A stretch of 64,000 bases of DNA from Spirochaetia bacterium. GTDB lineage: Bacteria > Spirochaetota > Spirochaetia > Treponematales > Treponemataceae. Location: assembly GCA_900767955.1 (NCBI GenBank), contig CAAGBC010000037.1:266162-330161 (forward strand). The letters run 5' to 3'. Made by a program: the position numbers and the translations under genes. Below, piece after piece: positions 34,624 through 43,573 of the stretch. The stretch's first letter is position 1. Each line of letters begins with the position of its first letter. The notes below the pieces were generated by a model. The model was not told the DNA's origin and did no database searches. It saw only the letters and a list, made by a program, of their open reading frames with translations.

Positions 34624-35865
34624 TTATTTTGTTACAACTGTTCCGTATCTTGTGTCAACGATGCGTTTTAAATCTGCTATGTTGTTTACAATAATGTAAT
34701 TTTCAAAAATTTCTAATTTATGCTTTTCTGTAAGTTTGTTAATTTCATCTTTTGTTACTTCTAATGGTAATCCAGCCCAGTGAGCTATGTCTTGAACTGT
34801 AACATTGAATTTTACATCTCTTGCAGCTTTGTAAGGCATTGGGTTCATTTCGTTTAGCATTAGGAATACATCAGCAATGCGTGCTGAATAATTTTTTATA
34901 ACAAGAATTCTGAATCTGCGTTTTTGGTCGTAAATTCGTTTGCAGAATAGTTTAAGCAAACTTAATGCAATTTGTGGATTTCCTGTTACTAATACTTCAA
35001 AATTTTCTTTGCTGAATTCCAAACATTTTACATTTGAAGATGCCATACAAGTTGCTGAACGAGGGGAATTATCAAGAATTGCCATTTCTCCAAAGAAGTC
35101 ACCTGGCTTTAATATATCAAGATTCTTTTTGGAATCATTTACGCATTTTATAAGCTGAACTGTTCCTTTGAGGATTAAATAAAATGTGTTTCCAGGTTCG
35201 AATTCTGAAATGATTACATCACCTGGATTGTAGAATTTTGCAAATCTTTCAAATGCAGGCAAATCGAATTGTTTTATATGAGAATCATAAGAAATTTCTT
35301 CTGCTTGTTCAGTGTATGTCTGTCTTCCGATTTTTTCAAAAAAGAGTTTTGACTGTTTGTATAATTGTGCAACTTCTGTAAGGTGTGAAGTTCTTGGGAA
35401 GCATTTTAATAATTTTTCACAAACATCAAAGCATGATTTATATTCTTCTTCTTCGTAAAAACATTTTGCTACATTATACATTCCTGTATCTTGTGCTTCT
35501 GGTTTGTTATTTAATATGGATTCTGTTTTTTTATGAATTTGGCGCAATTGATTAGAAAACACTCTTAACATTTTCATTATGAGTTGTTTGTTTTCGCTAA
35601 AGAGTTTTTCAAATTCTTGGATTGATAAACATACGACTGTACTTTCTGCAAGAATTGAGGCCGTTTCTTCTCTTGGAAAATGACCTAAGGCTGATTTTAC
35701 ACCAAAAAATTCTCCTGGCTTTACTTGTTCAGTTGAAGTGTGTCCAGTTTCTTGATCTATGCTTGTAAGAATTATAAGTCCCTTTTGTAAAATAAATATT
35801 CTGTCGTCTTGGTCGCCTTCAAAATATGCGATAGAACCTTTTGTGTATTGAATGACTTTTGGCAT
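34624..35865 (-). CDS. two-domain cyclic-nucleotide-binding regulator
   Basis: 413 aa. Two cNMP-binding (Crp-type) barrels: about 5-115 (GSIAYFEGDQDDRIFILQKGLI; VKPGEFFGVKSALGHFPREETA, partly quoted) and about 195-305 (NPGDVIISEFEPGNTFYLILKGTV; LKPGDFFGEMAILDNSPRSATC, partly quoted). They are separated by a helical linker (NVAKCFYEEEEYKSCFDVCEKLL). The second phosphate-binding cassette (FGEMAILDNSPRSAT) is close to canonical and the first is divergent. A winged-helix-like C-terminus (VTVQDIAHWAGLPLEVTKDEINKL) could bind DNA. It may sense cAMP or another cyclic nucleotide. Confidence 0.83.
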   Translation of the reverse strand: MPKVIQYTKGSIAYFEGDQDDRIFILQKGLIILTSIDQETGHTSTEQVKPGEFFGVKSALGHFPREETASILAESTVVCLSIQEFEKLFSENKQLIMKMLRVFSNQLRQIHKKTESILNNKPEAQDTGMYNVAKCFYEEEEYKSCFDVCEKLLKCFPRTSHLTEVAQLYKQSKLFFEKIGRQTYTEQAEEISYDSHIKQFDLPAFERFAKFYNPGDVIISEFEPGNTFYLILKGTVQLIKCVNDSKKNLDILKPGDFFGEMAILDNSPRSATCMASSNVKCLEFSKENFEVLVTGNPQIALSLLKLFCKRIYDQKRRFRILVIKNYSARIADVFLMLNEMNPMPYKAARDVKFNVTVQDIAHWAGLPLEVTKDEINKLTEKHKLEIFENYIIVNNIADLKRIVDTRYGTVVTK

Positions 35866-35951
35866 AAAATCTCCAATAAAATATTAATGTGAATAGAGTA
35901 TTCAATTTGTGGATTATACCATAAATATCAGTTTTATGCTATTGTAAAAGA

Positions 35952-36794
35952 ATGATAGATTTGCATACACATTCAACTGCCTCTGATGGTCAATATTCCC
36001 CTGCTGAATTAGTGGAAAAAGCGTATAATTCTGGGGTTTCAGTTTTGGCGTTAACAGACCATGATACAGTTGCAGGCTTAAAAGAAGCTCAAGATGCGGC
36101 AGATAAATTTGGTATTACTTTTGTTCCTGGGGTAGAAATTAATATTGAACGACCTGGCTGTGAATTTCATTTGTTGGGGCTGGGATTAAAAAATATTTCT
36201 TCATCATTGCAAGAAGTTTTGTTGTCTTTGCAGGATAATCGCGGAAATCGTAATTTAAAAATGATTGAACTAATGAAGGAAGCAGGAATTTCTGTTTCCT
36301 TGGAAGAAGTGCAAGCGGCGTTTCCTGGGCAAGTTTTGGGTCGTCCTCATTTTGCAGCTTGGTTGTCGGAACATAAATATGTGAAATATCCTCAGCAAGC
36401 TTTTGATAAATATTTTGCTCGTGGTAGACCTTGTTATGTTGATAAAGTTGGTGCGAATTTAGATGAAGCAGTTCAGGCAATTTATGATTCAGAGGGAATT
36501 CCTGTTATTGCTCATCCTTTGTCACTTTATTTGTCTTGGTCAAAAATTGAACCTGTTTTGGAAGATTTTCATTCACGGGGAGTTTTGGGATTAGAAGCGT
36601 ATCATCCAGGTGCAAGAGTTGCCAAGTGTGAACATCTTGAACGACTTGCAAGAAAACTTGGCTTTTTTGTTACAGCGGGAAGTGATTTTCACGGAGAATT
36701 TGTTCGCCGTGACAGAAAATTAGGCCACACCTGCGGAAATATAAAAATTGACGATAGATTTTGGTTTGAAGAATTAAAGAAACATGTGGAATAA
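35952..36794 (+). CDS. PHP-domain phosphoesterase
   Basis: 280 aa, cytoplasmic metal-dependent phosphoesterase of the PHP/TrpH (RNase AM-like) type. Metal-binding motifs: IDLHTHSTASDG (N-terminus), LTDHDT (about 35-40), PGVEIN (about 61-66), VIAHP (about 180) and TAGSDFHG (about 245). Length fits the family, which acts on nucleoside 3',5'-bisphosphate or the 5' ends of oligonucleotides. An extended -10 (TGCTATTGT) ends 6 nt before the ATG, so the mRNA is probably leaderless. Confidence 0.9.
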   Translation: MIDLHTHSTASDGQYSPAELVEKAYNSGVSVLALTDHDTVAGLKEAQDAADKFGITFVPGVEINIERPGCEFHLLGLGLKNISSSLQEVLLSLQDNRGNRNLKMIELMKEAGISVSLEEVQAAFPGQVLGRPHFAAWLSEHKYVKYPQQAFDKYFARGRPCYVDKVGANLDEAVQAIYDSEGIPVIAHPLSLYLSWSKIEPVLEDFHSRGVLGLEAYHPGARVAKCEHLERLARKLGFFVTAGSDFHGEFVRRDRKLGHTCGNIKIDDRFWFEELKKHVE

Positions 36795-36918
36795 GGATTG
36801 TGACCTTCAGCGTTTATTTTAATTAATATAGCTCACTTTGTAAAATTCTGTATGTTTATAAATTTGAAACACTATATGAACTTTTTGCTTGTGATATGTA
36901 GTTATTAATATCATAAAA

Positions 36919-37527
36919 TTAATTTTTTGATATTTTAAAATCACAAAGTTCTGCACCACCACCAATAGTTTGCGTTCTAGTGAACTTAATTCCTGGAATA
37001 TTGCCGTAAGAATATTCGTCATTTTTGCAAAAAAGAATTGTTAATTCAGGACAGCCAAGTTTTGTTAGGTAATGATGATAAGGACAGTGTGTAATATCCA
37101 TTTTATGTTCCCCATTTTGAACTGGGTAAATTTTATTTTTAAAACCAGATTTTTCTCCAAAAGTAGTGATACTCATTGAATCCCAAATTTTAAAGAAAAG
37201 TGTTTTAAATCCTGGAATTTTAGACATTTTTGCAAAAGATTCTCCTGCTTTTATAGCTCTTTCTTTCATCATTTTTTCCATTATATGAAAAGCTTGGTCT
37301 GGGGCGTATTCCTTTATAGAAAGATAAATTGCCGCCGCAGGAAAAATAAAAGTGTCTGTATGAGAAGCAATCCTTTTGGGTAAATCTTTATATTCCTCAT
37401 AATAGGAAGTAAGTCGTTGATGAATTTTTTCCCAGATTTTATTACAAGTTTCTTCTGGCAAACGGTTTTGTAGTTCCTTTTTATAATTTAATTTTTGTTT
37501 GATTATTTTATTAACTTTTTTATTCAT
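36919..37527 (-). CDS. L-2-amino-thiazoline-4-carboxylic-acid-hydrolase-like protein
   Basis: 202 aa. The C-terminal block DITHCPYHHYLTKLGCPELTILFCKNDEYSYG (partly quoted), followed by IKFTRTQTIGGGAELCDF, matches the conserved end of the ATC-hydrolase family: CPYH, GCxEL, D-x-x-x-YG, RTxTIGxGxxxCDF. Members hydrolyse a cyclic thiazoline to a cysteine precursor, though many are uncharacterised. The ATG at 37527 is supported by AAGGAA; an upstream start would add 10 residues. Single gene. Substrate not proven. Confidence 0.75.
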   Translation of the reverse strand: MNKKVNKIIKQKLNYKKELQNRLPEETCNKIWEKIHQRLTSYYEEYKDLPKRIASHTDTFIFPAAAIYLSIKEYAPDQAFHIMEKMMKERAIKAGESFAKMSKIPGFKTLFFKIWDSMSITTFGEKSGFKNKIYPVQNGEHKMDITHCPYHHYLTKLGCPELTILFCKNDEYSYGNIPGIKFTRTQTIGGGAELCDFKISKN

Positions 37528-37557
37528 TGATAGAATTCCTTTTGAAAAATATAACAT

Positions 37558-37985
37558 TTTTTACATTAGAATAGGAATAGTGTTTCAAAATAATCACTTT
37601 TTTAATTGTAATAGTTTCTTGGCCTTTAGAGCGAGGTATAACATCAACTGTTAGCAAGCATTTTTGTCGTATTAAAAAGGTCTCGCAGATGCAAAATTAA
37701 TTTATTCGTTATATAAAGATTTAAAATAGGAAAAAATGGCAGCAGAAGAATTTCAAATTTTAGATGAATGTCTAACAAGAATTAATCATAGTGTTATCCA
37801 AAATTTATTTAGGTTATTTTTTTTTGGGATTTTTAAAAAGCGTTATAAAAACAACAAAATATCCACTGGATATAGATACTTAGTTATTCTTTTAATCCGA
37901 AGAAATATCGAATTGCATATATAACGAAAATATCATGAATGGTTAACACTAAAAAAAATAATGTTGCAGTGTTGTTTTAATTTGT
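37558..37985. other. intergenic region without a secure gene
   Basis: It holds an AT-rich stretch with GAGCGAGGT (37628) and a partly complementary TCTCGCAG (37681) around a T5 run. A 62-codon plus frame (37736-37924) has AGGA 5 nt before its ATG and an ordinary first half (MAAEEFQILDECLTRINHSV), then a low-complexity Phe-rich stretch over a T9 run. It could be a small gene or the 5' relic of a frameshifted one. No family recognised. Confidence 0.35.
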
Positions 37986-38115
37986 GATAAAATCTAAAAA
38001 GTTTGTGTTGCAAACTTTTTAGATTTTATCATTTGCTGTTTTTTATCTTGTTGAAAAATAGCGTTAAAAAGTCAAATCGGAAATTAATACTTCCTTCATT
38101 GATTTTTTATAGGAG
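37986..38115 (+). promoter_or_regulatory. mosaic hairpin leader, copy L3
   Basis: A perfect 20-bp stem (37986-38005 / 38011-38030, loop TGTTG) replaces modules A+B and contains the same AGTTTG / CAAACT core. Then D (38035-38062, GCTGTTTT / AAAATAGC with a G-T pair), E (38066-38110, GTCAAATCGGAAAT ... CATTGATTTTTT), then AGGAG at 38111-38115 and the ATG at 38122. Same order and orientation relative to its gene as L1, L2 and L4. Confidence 0.62.
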
Positions 38116-38121
38116 TTCATT

Positions 38122-40701
38122 ATGAATTTTAAAAGACTATTCAGATGTGCGGGGGGGGGTGCTTGCATAGCGTTATTTGCAATGCTTTTTACAGCTTGTC
38201 TTGACCCCAATAACAATGATCCATATCAGAATTCTTACAAACCTTCTGTGGATACTGTTGGTGCAACTTATGCTGATGTTTTGTTTTGTACAGCGGAGGA
38301 ATTGCAAACATTAACTTCTTATGAATATTTTTTGTATAAAGAAAGCAATACAAATTCTGAATATTCAAGTTGGAATAATGATGATAATCTTAGTATTAAA
38401 AAATCTATCTATGCAGATAAATATTCAGAAGAACCTTTAATTCCAAATACAAATTATACTTTAAAAATTACTTATACATCAAAAGATTATGAAAAGATCG
38501 AAAGAACTATAACTTTTAAGACAAAGCCATACGATTTTTCTAGTTATAAACTAGAATATAATGATATTTATGATACAGTTTATATTTACACAAATGAATT
38601 AAAAGTTGGAGATTTAAAAGTATACCGTTCTGAAACTGCTGATGGTGAATATTCTGAAATAGAAATAGAAAAAGTAGACTCTTCTTTTGTATATTGTAGA
38701 GATGAATCAGACACTTTAGAAACAGATAAAACTTATTATTATAAATTTAAAATATTTGATTCTAGTTCAGACAAACTTTTATATGAAAGTACAACTCCTT
38801 TATCAATTAAAGTTGGTGTAATTCCTCCAAATTATGTAAATATGGAATCTCTAAAAGTTTTACAAGGAATCACTAGAGTAAAATTAACATGGGATAAAGT
38901 TGACGGTGCAACTGAATATGATATTAAAGTTACAACTGATTCCTATAGTGGTGAAGTTTTAGATTCTAAAACAGTAACAGAAGCCGCTTACGAGTTCGAT
39001 GCTATAAAATGTGTAGAAAACTTTACTCTTAGTAGAGATAAAGAATATGAAATTAGAATTACTGCTAAAAATGCTGGAGGAACTTCTTTAGAGAAGTATG
39101 AAAGTTTTTATCTAAGTTTACCAAAAATTAGTAAAGTAGAAGTTATACCTGGTCAAAAAGAAGCACAGTATGTTTGTTATACAAATATTGATTACATACC
39201 AGAAGGATGTTCAGTAGAGTATGCTTTAAAAGAAACCTATAGCGGTGATGCTATTGTTTCTTCAACAGAGCAAATATTTACACGAACTGGTTTGAATATT
39301 GATACAGAATATAGACCTTATAGTAGTTACTATGTGCCTGGTATGGCATATCTCAATATCTCATACAAGGATAGAAATGGAGATACACAAACCTATGCAT
39401 CGAATACTAAGGATGTGGAAGAATTTAGAACAGGAAATTTTGATGCTGTATCTAATCTTGAAGCATTAGAAGAAAATACAACTTCTGTAAGATATAAATT
39501 CTCTCCACTTACAACAGAGCAATTAAACGGTCAAAAAGTTTATTATTATGTTATTGCAGAAGATGACGTAGACAGTTCAACCATAAAAAAAATCGATAAC
39601 CCTACTGCAGAATACCAAGTGATAGATTCTCTTGAAGCAGGTAGAGAATATTCGTTGAAAATCCTTGTTTCTAGTGAATCTTCGTTATATTCTTCAGGTA
39701 TTAAAAATTATAACACTTTTGCAGAAATCAAAGTTATAACTGCCTCTGGACTTTCAAAACCAACAAATATTGTTCTTTCTGAAGAAGATGGTATAATGCC
39801 AACTCAACCATATCTAAATGTTACATGGGATAAAATTGCAGAAGACGATGGAACTGGAAATGTTGCTTACGAAATTGAATATAAAGTTCTTAAAAAATCT
39901 AAATTCCACAAATTTATTCACGAAGTTAATGGTGAGTTTGTAAATGCTTATATCAATGAATATAGTGCAAAAATGCCTGTAAATGCTGGTAACAGATATA
40001 TCGTTCGTGTTGTGGCATACAAAGTTGATGATACATCTAGCAAAGTATATTCTGAAGAAAGACAAATTCAGTTCTCTAAGTTTGATGATCGTTCTTTAGC
40101 AACTGCACTATTGTATCCATCTGCTGTGGGAAATCATAATGCTGGTGATGTAATTGATTTTGCAGATCCAAATGTTTGGGATGGTTCAACAGCTCCTAAA
40201 TCAAGTCTTGCAAAGGGATACAATTTTGGTCTTACACAGTTTATGGGCGAAGCAGGAACCGGATTGAACTTTATATTACCATCAGGAAATCCTGAATATT
40301 TTGCATTCAAAATTAGTTTTGATGGCAAAGATGCAGATAATGCAGTAGGAATAGATTCTTCTTATACTCCACGCCTTATTTTTGTGGATAGAAATGCATT
40401 CTCTTTAACTTCGCTTGAAAAAACATACGGTGAATTTAGTAAAATCTACATTGTAGAACCAAATACAGAAGGAGATATTTTAGAAACTTTTAAGGATGAT
40501 AAACTAGATGGTCGAACTTATGTAAATATGCCTTATTTTAAACAATCTGGTAATTCATATACTGGTATTTCATTTAGTAGTATAACTTCTGCTCAATCTG
40601 CAGGACTTGAAATCAATGAAACTTGGATTTATAACAACAGTGTTTATATCGGTGTAAAACAAGAACTTGCAGGTAATTTAGGATTCTCTTATTTCTATTA
40701 A
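38122..40701 (+). CDS. phase-variable lipoprotein with fibronectin-III-like domains
   Basis: 859 aa. Signal peptide with lipobox MLFTAC (Cys about residue 30), then several Fn3-like units: GITRVKLTWDKVDGATEYDIKVT, YLNVTWDKIAEDDGTGNVAYEIEYKV, NTTSVRYKFSPL (partly quoted). A distinct C-terminal domain follows (LATALLYPSAVGNHNAGDV...FILPSGNPEYFAFKI). Codons 10-13 cross a G9 tract (38151-38159), so a one-base slip would truncate the protein in the signal peptide. This implies ON/OFF switching; the frame is ON here. Leader L3 supplies the Shine-Dalgarno. Likely surface-exposed. Confidence 0.75.
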   Translation: MNFKRLFRCAGGGACIALFAMLFTACLDPNNNDPYQNSYKPSVDTVGATYADVLFCTAEELQTLTSYEYFLYKESNTNSEYSSWNNDDNLSIKKSIYADKYSEEPLIPNTNYTLKITYTSKDYEKIERTITFKTKPYDFSSYKLEYNDIYDTVYIYTNELKVGDLKVYRSETADGEYSEIEIEKVDSSFVYCRDESDTLETDKTYYYKFKIFDSSSDKLLYESTTPLSIKVGVIPPNYVNMESLKVLQGITRVKLTWDKVDGATEYDIKVTTDSYSGEVLDSKTVTEAAYEFDAIKCVENFTLSRDKEYEIRITAKNAGGTSLEKYESFYLSLPKISKVEVIPGQKEAQYVCYTNIDYIPEGCSVEYALKETYSGDAIVSSTEQIFTRTGLNIDTEYRPYSSYYVPGMAYLNISYKDRNGDTQTYASNTKDVEEFRTGNFDAVSNLEALEENTTSVRYKFSPLTTEQLNGQKVYYYVIAEDDVDSSTIKKIDNPTAEYQVIDSLEAGREYSLKILVSSESSLYSSGIKNYNTFAEIKVITASGLSKPTNIVLSEEDGIMPTQPYLNVTWDKIAEDDGTGNVAYEIEYKVLKKSKFHKFIHEVNGEFVNAYINEYSAKMPVNAGNRYIVRVVAYKVDDTSSKVYSEERQIQFSKFDDRSLATALLYPSAVGNHNAGDVIDFADPNVWDGSTAPKSSLAKGYNFGLTQFMGEAGTGLNFILPSGNPEYFAFKISFDGKDADNAVGIDSSYTPRLIFVDRNAFSLTSLEKTYGEFSKIYIVEPNTEGDILETFKDDKLDGRTYVNMPYFKQSGNSYTGISFSSITSAQSAGLEINETWIYNNSVYIGVKQELAGNLGFSYFY
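38151..38159 (+). repeat. in-frame G9 homopolymer in the signal peptide
   Basis: Nine consecutive G in a very AT-rich genome, encoding Ala-Gly-Gly-Gly of the lipoprotein signal peptide. A change to G8 or G10 shifts the frame. It resembles coding-region contingency tracts in other pathogens. Confidence 0.85.
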
Positions 40702-40715
40702 TTGAACCTAATGTA

Positions 40716-40758
40716 AAACAAGCGGTCAGGGGCTATGTTCAAGTCCTTGATTGCTTTT
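40716..40758 (+). terminator. terminator of the Fn3-like lipoprotein
   Basis: AAGCGGTCAGGGGCT / AGTCCTTGATTGCTT arms with several G-T pairs, followed by TTTT. Confidence 0.6.
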
Positions 40759-40759
40759 G

Positions 40760-40786
40760 GTTGTATCACCTCCCGAAAACGGGAGG
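40760..40786 (+). repeat. 27-bp hairpin repeat, copy 1
   Basis: Exact direct repeat of 41205-41231. It contains the palindrome CCTCCCG-aaaa-CGGGAGG preceded by GTTGTATCA. The two copies flank the 101-aa gene on the minus strand. Confidence 0.9.
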
Positions 40787-40815
40787 TGAATTTATTAAAG
40801 TTCGGGGCTAGTTGT

Positions 40816-41121
40816 TTAATAAGTTTTTGAATTGTCTAAAGTAAAATTATTTTGTTTTACTAAATTAAATAATAAATCTTCATTTTCAATTAAACTTTTT
40901 TTTATTGCATTTACATAATCAATATAATGGCTTGGCTCTAAATAAAATATTTTTTTCTGATTTTTTCTAATGTAAGCCCAAGTAGAAGGAATAAAACATA
41001 CAATTTTTCCAAAAAGTTCTTCAAATTTAGTTATTTTTTCAGAAGATAAGTCTTTTTGTAGACAACAAGTAAAAAAATCTCCATCAATAAAATAATCAAT
41101 ATTATCATTTTTATCTTGCAT
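40816..41121 (-). CDS. small hypothetical protein between direct repeats
   Basis: 101 aa, soluble, acidic/aromatic: DNIDYFIDGDFFTCCLQ, then ELFGKIVCFIPSTWAYIRKN and FYLEPSHYIDYVNAIKKSLIENEDLL (partly quoted). No motif recognised. The ATG at 41121 has GAGGAGAC-like sequence about 8 nt upstream. It is bracketed by two identical 27-bp hairpin repeats, which suggests a cassette moved by recombination, or terminators isolating the gene. Function unknown. Confidence 0.55.
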   Translation of the reverse strand: MQDKNDNIDYFIDGDFFTCCLQKDLSSEKITKFEELFGKIVCFIPSTWAYIRKNQKKIFYLEPSHYIDYVNAIKKSLIENEDLLFNLVKQNNFTLDNSKTY

Positions 41122-41204
41122 TCACAGTCTCCTCAAATAAGTTAATTAAATTCTAGTAAAATGTTGGGAACACTTCTTTTAAACCTTCAGAACTTGATTT
41201 TTTT

Positions 41205-41231
41205 GTTGTATCACCTCCCGAAAACGGGAGG
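41205..41231 (+). repeat. 27-bp hairpin repeat, copy 2
   Basis: Identical to 40760-40786. Here GGCG follows the hairpin instead of TGAA. Confidence 0.9.
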
Positions 41232-41772
41232 GCGTTTTAGGACTACACATTTTTATAGTGTAACTAAATCTTTGGCACCAACATGGAACTCTTGTAAGTC
41301 TACTTCTTCTTGACTCAGAGCGCAAGAAGAAAATTGGTTTTCTGTTTTGGGCAAAAGCTCTTTGATGCAGTTTTTCTTTGTATTTTCTACATGCGTAAAA
41401 CTTTTAAGAGTGGGAGCGATTGGAGGGCCTGCGAAGCAGTCCACCGCAGGAGGAGCTTGCGACGACGAGGAGGATGACCGGATAGGGAAGCCTGGAATGA
41501 GCGGTTTTGTGGAACTATGATGAGATCCCGAATCATTCTTCGAAGCAAGTGCGTACGAAGAAGCGTAGCGTTCGGGATGATACATGTTGTTTGGGATGAT
41601 ATGTGAGGGGTGTTGTGATTGTGGAACAAAATCCACCAAAAAAAAATATTGCATTGAAATTTTCTATTAATTTTTGTTTTTTTTTAATTTTTTTTTGCCG
41701 AAAAATCATCTTTTTGCGAATTATATAGGTGTAGGGATTTTTGTTCCTGTGAAACTATTACTTGGAGTTTGT
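41232..41772. other. long intergenic region with a degenerate GC-richer repeat
   Basis: No gene is supported. 41455-41655 is the second copy of the dispersed repeat seen at 24841-24985, sharing start and end blocks. Copy 2 also carries CCCGAA (41548) and TTCGGG (41571) inverted arms around TTCTTCG / CGAAGAA. The stretch 41410-41600 is visibly GC-richer than its surroundings. Minus-strand frames here (133 and 80 codons) are composition artefacts. Confidence 0.6.
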
Positions 41773-43359
41773 ATGCAAATTTATTCCTTTTCGCCTTTTG
41801 GGTATGAAGGGTCGTTGGTGACGGTTGAAGTTGATTTACGCCGTGGGATTCCTGCTATTGATATTGTTGGGCTTGCGGATGGCGCTGTGAAAGAATCTCG
41901 CGAAAGAATGCAGGCTGCAATAAGAAATTCGGGCTTTGAATTTCCGTTGGAACGGGTGTTGATTAGCTTGTCTCCTGCTGATTTGAAAAAAGAAGGTGCG
42001 GGGTTTGATTTGCCTATTGCTTTGAGTGTGCTTCATGAGAAAAAACTTCATTCATGTGATGGTAATCCTGATTGTTTTAAGATTAAAGAATCTATTCTTG
42101 TGATGGGTGAATTAGAACTTTCTGGAAAAATCAGAGCTGTGCGTGGAGTTCATGCGGCGGCTTCGACGGCTGTGTCTTTGGGTATTAAAAAATGTATTGT
42201 TCCTAATGCAAATGCTCAAGAAGCTAGAGAAGTTTATGGAATGAGCGTTTTTGGCGCGGATACTTTGATGGAAGCATTTTTGGCTTTGGATAATCCTGAT
42301 TATTTTTCTGAAAAGAATGATTCGAAGATGTTTGATGTTTGCCTGTCGGAAGATGAATGTGAAGAAATTGAAGGGGTGTTGTTTCCAAAAGTTGAAGATG
42401 GTTATGAATTTTCAGAAGTTGTAGGGCAGAAGTTTTTAGTTAGGGGGTTGCAGATTGCTGCTGCGGGTGGTCATAATTTGCTTGCAATCGGTGCTCCTGG
42501 TTGTGGAAAAACTATGGCTTTGCAAAAGTTTAGAGGTTTATTACCACTGCTTACGGTTGATGAATCTCATCCTGTAACTAGGATTATGTCTCTTGCTGGG
42601 CAGTTGCCTGTTTCTGAATCTGTCGTAAGGATTCCTCCGTTTAGAATGCCTCATCAAACTGCAACGATAGAAGGTATGTGTGGTGGTGGAGTATTATGTA
42701 GACCTGGTGAGATATCACTTGCACATAATGGAGTTTTGTTTCTTGATGAAGCGGCAGAATTCCGTTCTTCTGTGTTGCAGATGCTGCGTGTTCCTATTGA
42801 GACTGGAAATATTACATTAAGTAGAGCAGGGAGAAGTACTATTTTTCCTGCTAATTTTCAGTTGTTGTTGGCGGCGAATCCATGTCCTTGTGGTAATTTT
42901 GGTTCTTCTTCAAAAATATGTTTGTGTAGTGCGCGTTCTGTGGAGATGTATTGGAAGAAATTTTCAGCTCCGTTATTGGATAGAATTGATATTAGAATTC
43001 CTGTTGAGCATGTAAGTGATATGATTGATAAACAATCTGAAGTTGTAAGTACAAAGGTATTGCGATTAAAAATTGCTAAAGCTGTATCGATTCAGCGTAA
43101 ACGACAAAATGTAAAAAATGCAAAATTGTCTTCGGCTCAAGTGAAAGAATTATGTAATGTTTCTGATGAAGTAAATAAGTTTTTGGTGAATTCAGCGGAA
43201 CGATATGGTCTTTCTCCGAGAGGTGTGACAAGTTGCTTAAAAGTTGCAAGAACGATTGCTGATATGGAAGGTTGTGATGATGTTGAATTAAATCATGTAC
43301 AAGAAGCGATTTTGTATAGAAAGTCATTTAACAATTTTATGGAAAGCTGTTCGGAATAA
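41773..43359 (+). CDS. comM: YifB/ComM-family Mg-chelatase-like AAA ATPase
   Basis: 528 aa cytoplasmic ATPase of the ComM type, a helicase that helps integrate foreign DNA in naturally competent bacteria. N-terminal Lon-like domain (GIPAIDIVGLADGAVKESRERMQAA, partly quoted). Walker A is GAPGCGKTM (about 238-246), Walker B is GVLFLDEAAEF (about 318-328), and a sensor segment reads ANPCPCGNFG with a zinc-type Cys cluster. The ATG at 41773 with GGAG 5 nt upstream matches the family start; a frame opening further upstream is rejected. It ends at a shared terminator. Confidence 0.9.
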   Translation: MQIYSFSPFGYEGSLVTVEVDLRRGIPAIDIVGLADGAVKESRERMQAAIRNSGFEFPLERVLISLSPADLKKEGAGFDLPIALSVLHEKKLHSCDGNPDCFKIKESILVMGELELSGKIRAVRGVHAAASTAVSLGIKKCIVPNANAQEAREVYGMSVFGADTLMEAFLALDNPDYFSEKNDSKMFDVCLSEDECEEIEGVLFPKVEDGYEFSEVVGQKFLVRGLQIAAAGGHNLLAIGAPGCGKTMALQKFRGLLPLLTVDESHPVTRIMSLAGQLPVSESVVRIPPFRMPHQTATIEGMCGGGVLCRPGEISLAHNGVLFLDEAAEFRSSVLQMLRVPIETGNITLSRAGRSTIFPANFQLLLAANPCPCGNFGSSSKICLCSARSVEMYWKKFSAPLLDRIDIRIPVEHVSDMIDKQSEVVSTKVLRLKIAKAVSIQRKRQNVKNAKLSSAQVKELCNVSDEVNKFLVNSAERYGLSPRGVTSCLKVARTIADMEGCDDVELNHVQEAILYRKSFNNFMESCSE

Positions 43360-43360
43360 A

Positions 43361-43398
43361 AAAAAGACAAGGAGTTGATTTTCAATTCCTTGTCTTTT
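43361..43398. terminator. bidirectional terminator (comM / tRNA-Leu)
   Basis: Stem AAAAAGACAAGGAGTTGA / TCAATTCCTTGTCTTTTT with one mismatch, with A/T runs on both sides. It lies between the comM stop and the tRNA 3' end. Confidence 0.88.
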
Positions 43399-43481
43399 TA
43401 CCGGAAGAGGGACTTGAACCCTCACGAAGTTGCCCTCAAAAGATTTTGAGTCTTTCGTGTCTACCATTCCACCATTCCGGC
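43399..43481 (-). tRNA. tRNA-Leu (CAA)
   Basis: 83-nt class II tRNA. Acceptor GCCGGAA/TTCCGGT, anticodon stem AAAGA/TCTTT with loop CTCAAAA (CAA, reads UUG), long variable arm, T-stem GAGGG/CCCTC with TTCAAGT. Discriminator A. Confidence 0.96.
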
Positions 43482-43491
43482 GTGTAAAAAT

Positions 43492-43520
43492 ACTATAACA
43501 AATACGGAGGGGTTTTTCAA
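43492..43520 (-). promoter_or_regulatory. promoter of tRNA-Leu
   Basis: On the minus strand: -35 TTGAAA (43520-43515), 17-nt spacer, -10 TATAGT (43497-43492), 10 bp before the tRNA 5' end. Confidence 0.78.
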
Positions 43521-43573
43521 GTAGTAAACAATCGATATAATGAAAAAATATGAAGGAATTGAAGTCAAACACA

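Noticed and set aside
41253..41654. 133- and 80-codon minus-strand ORFs
   Set aside because: They lie in repeat DNA, lack ribosome sites and read as Pro/Ser/His-rich low-complexity sequence.
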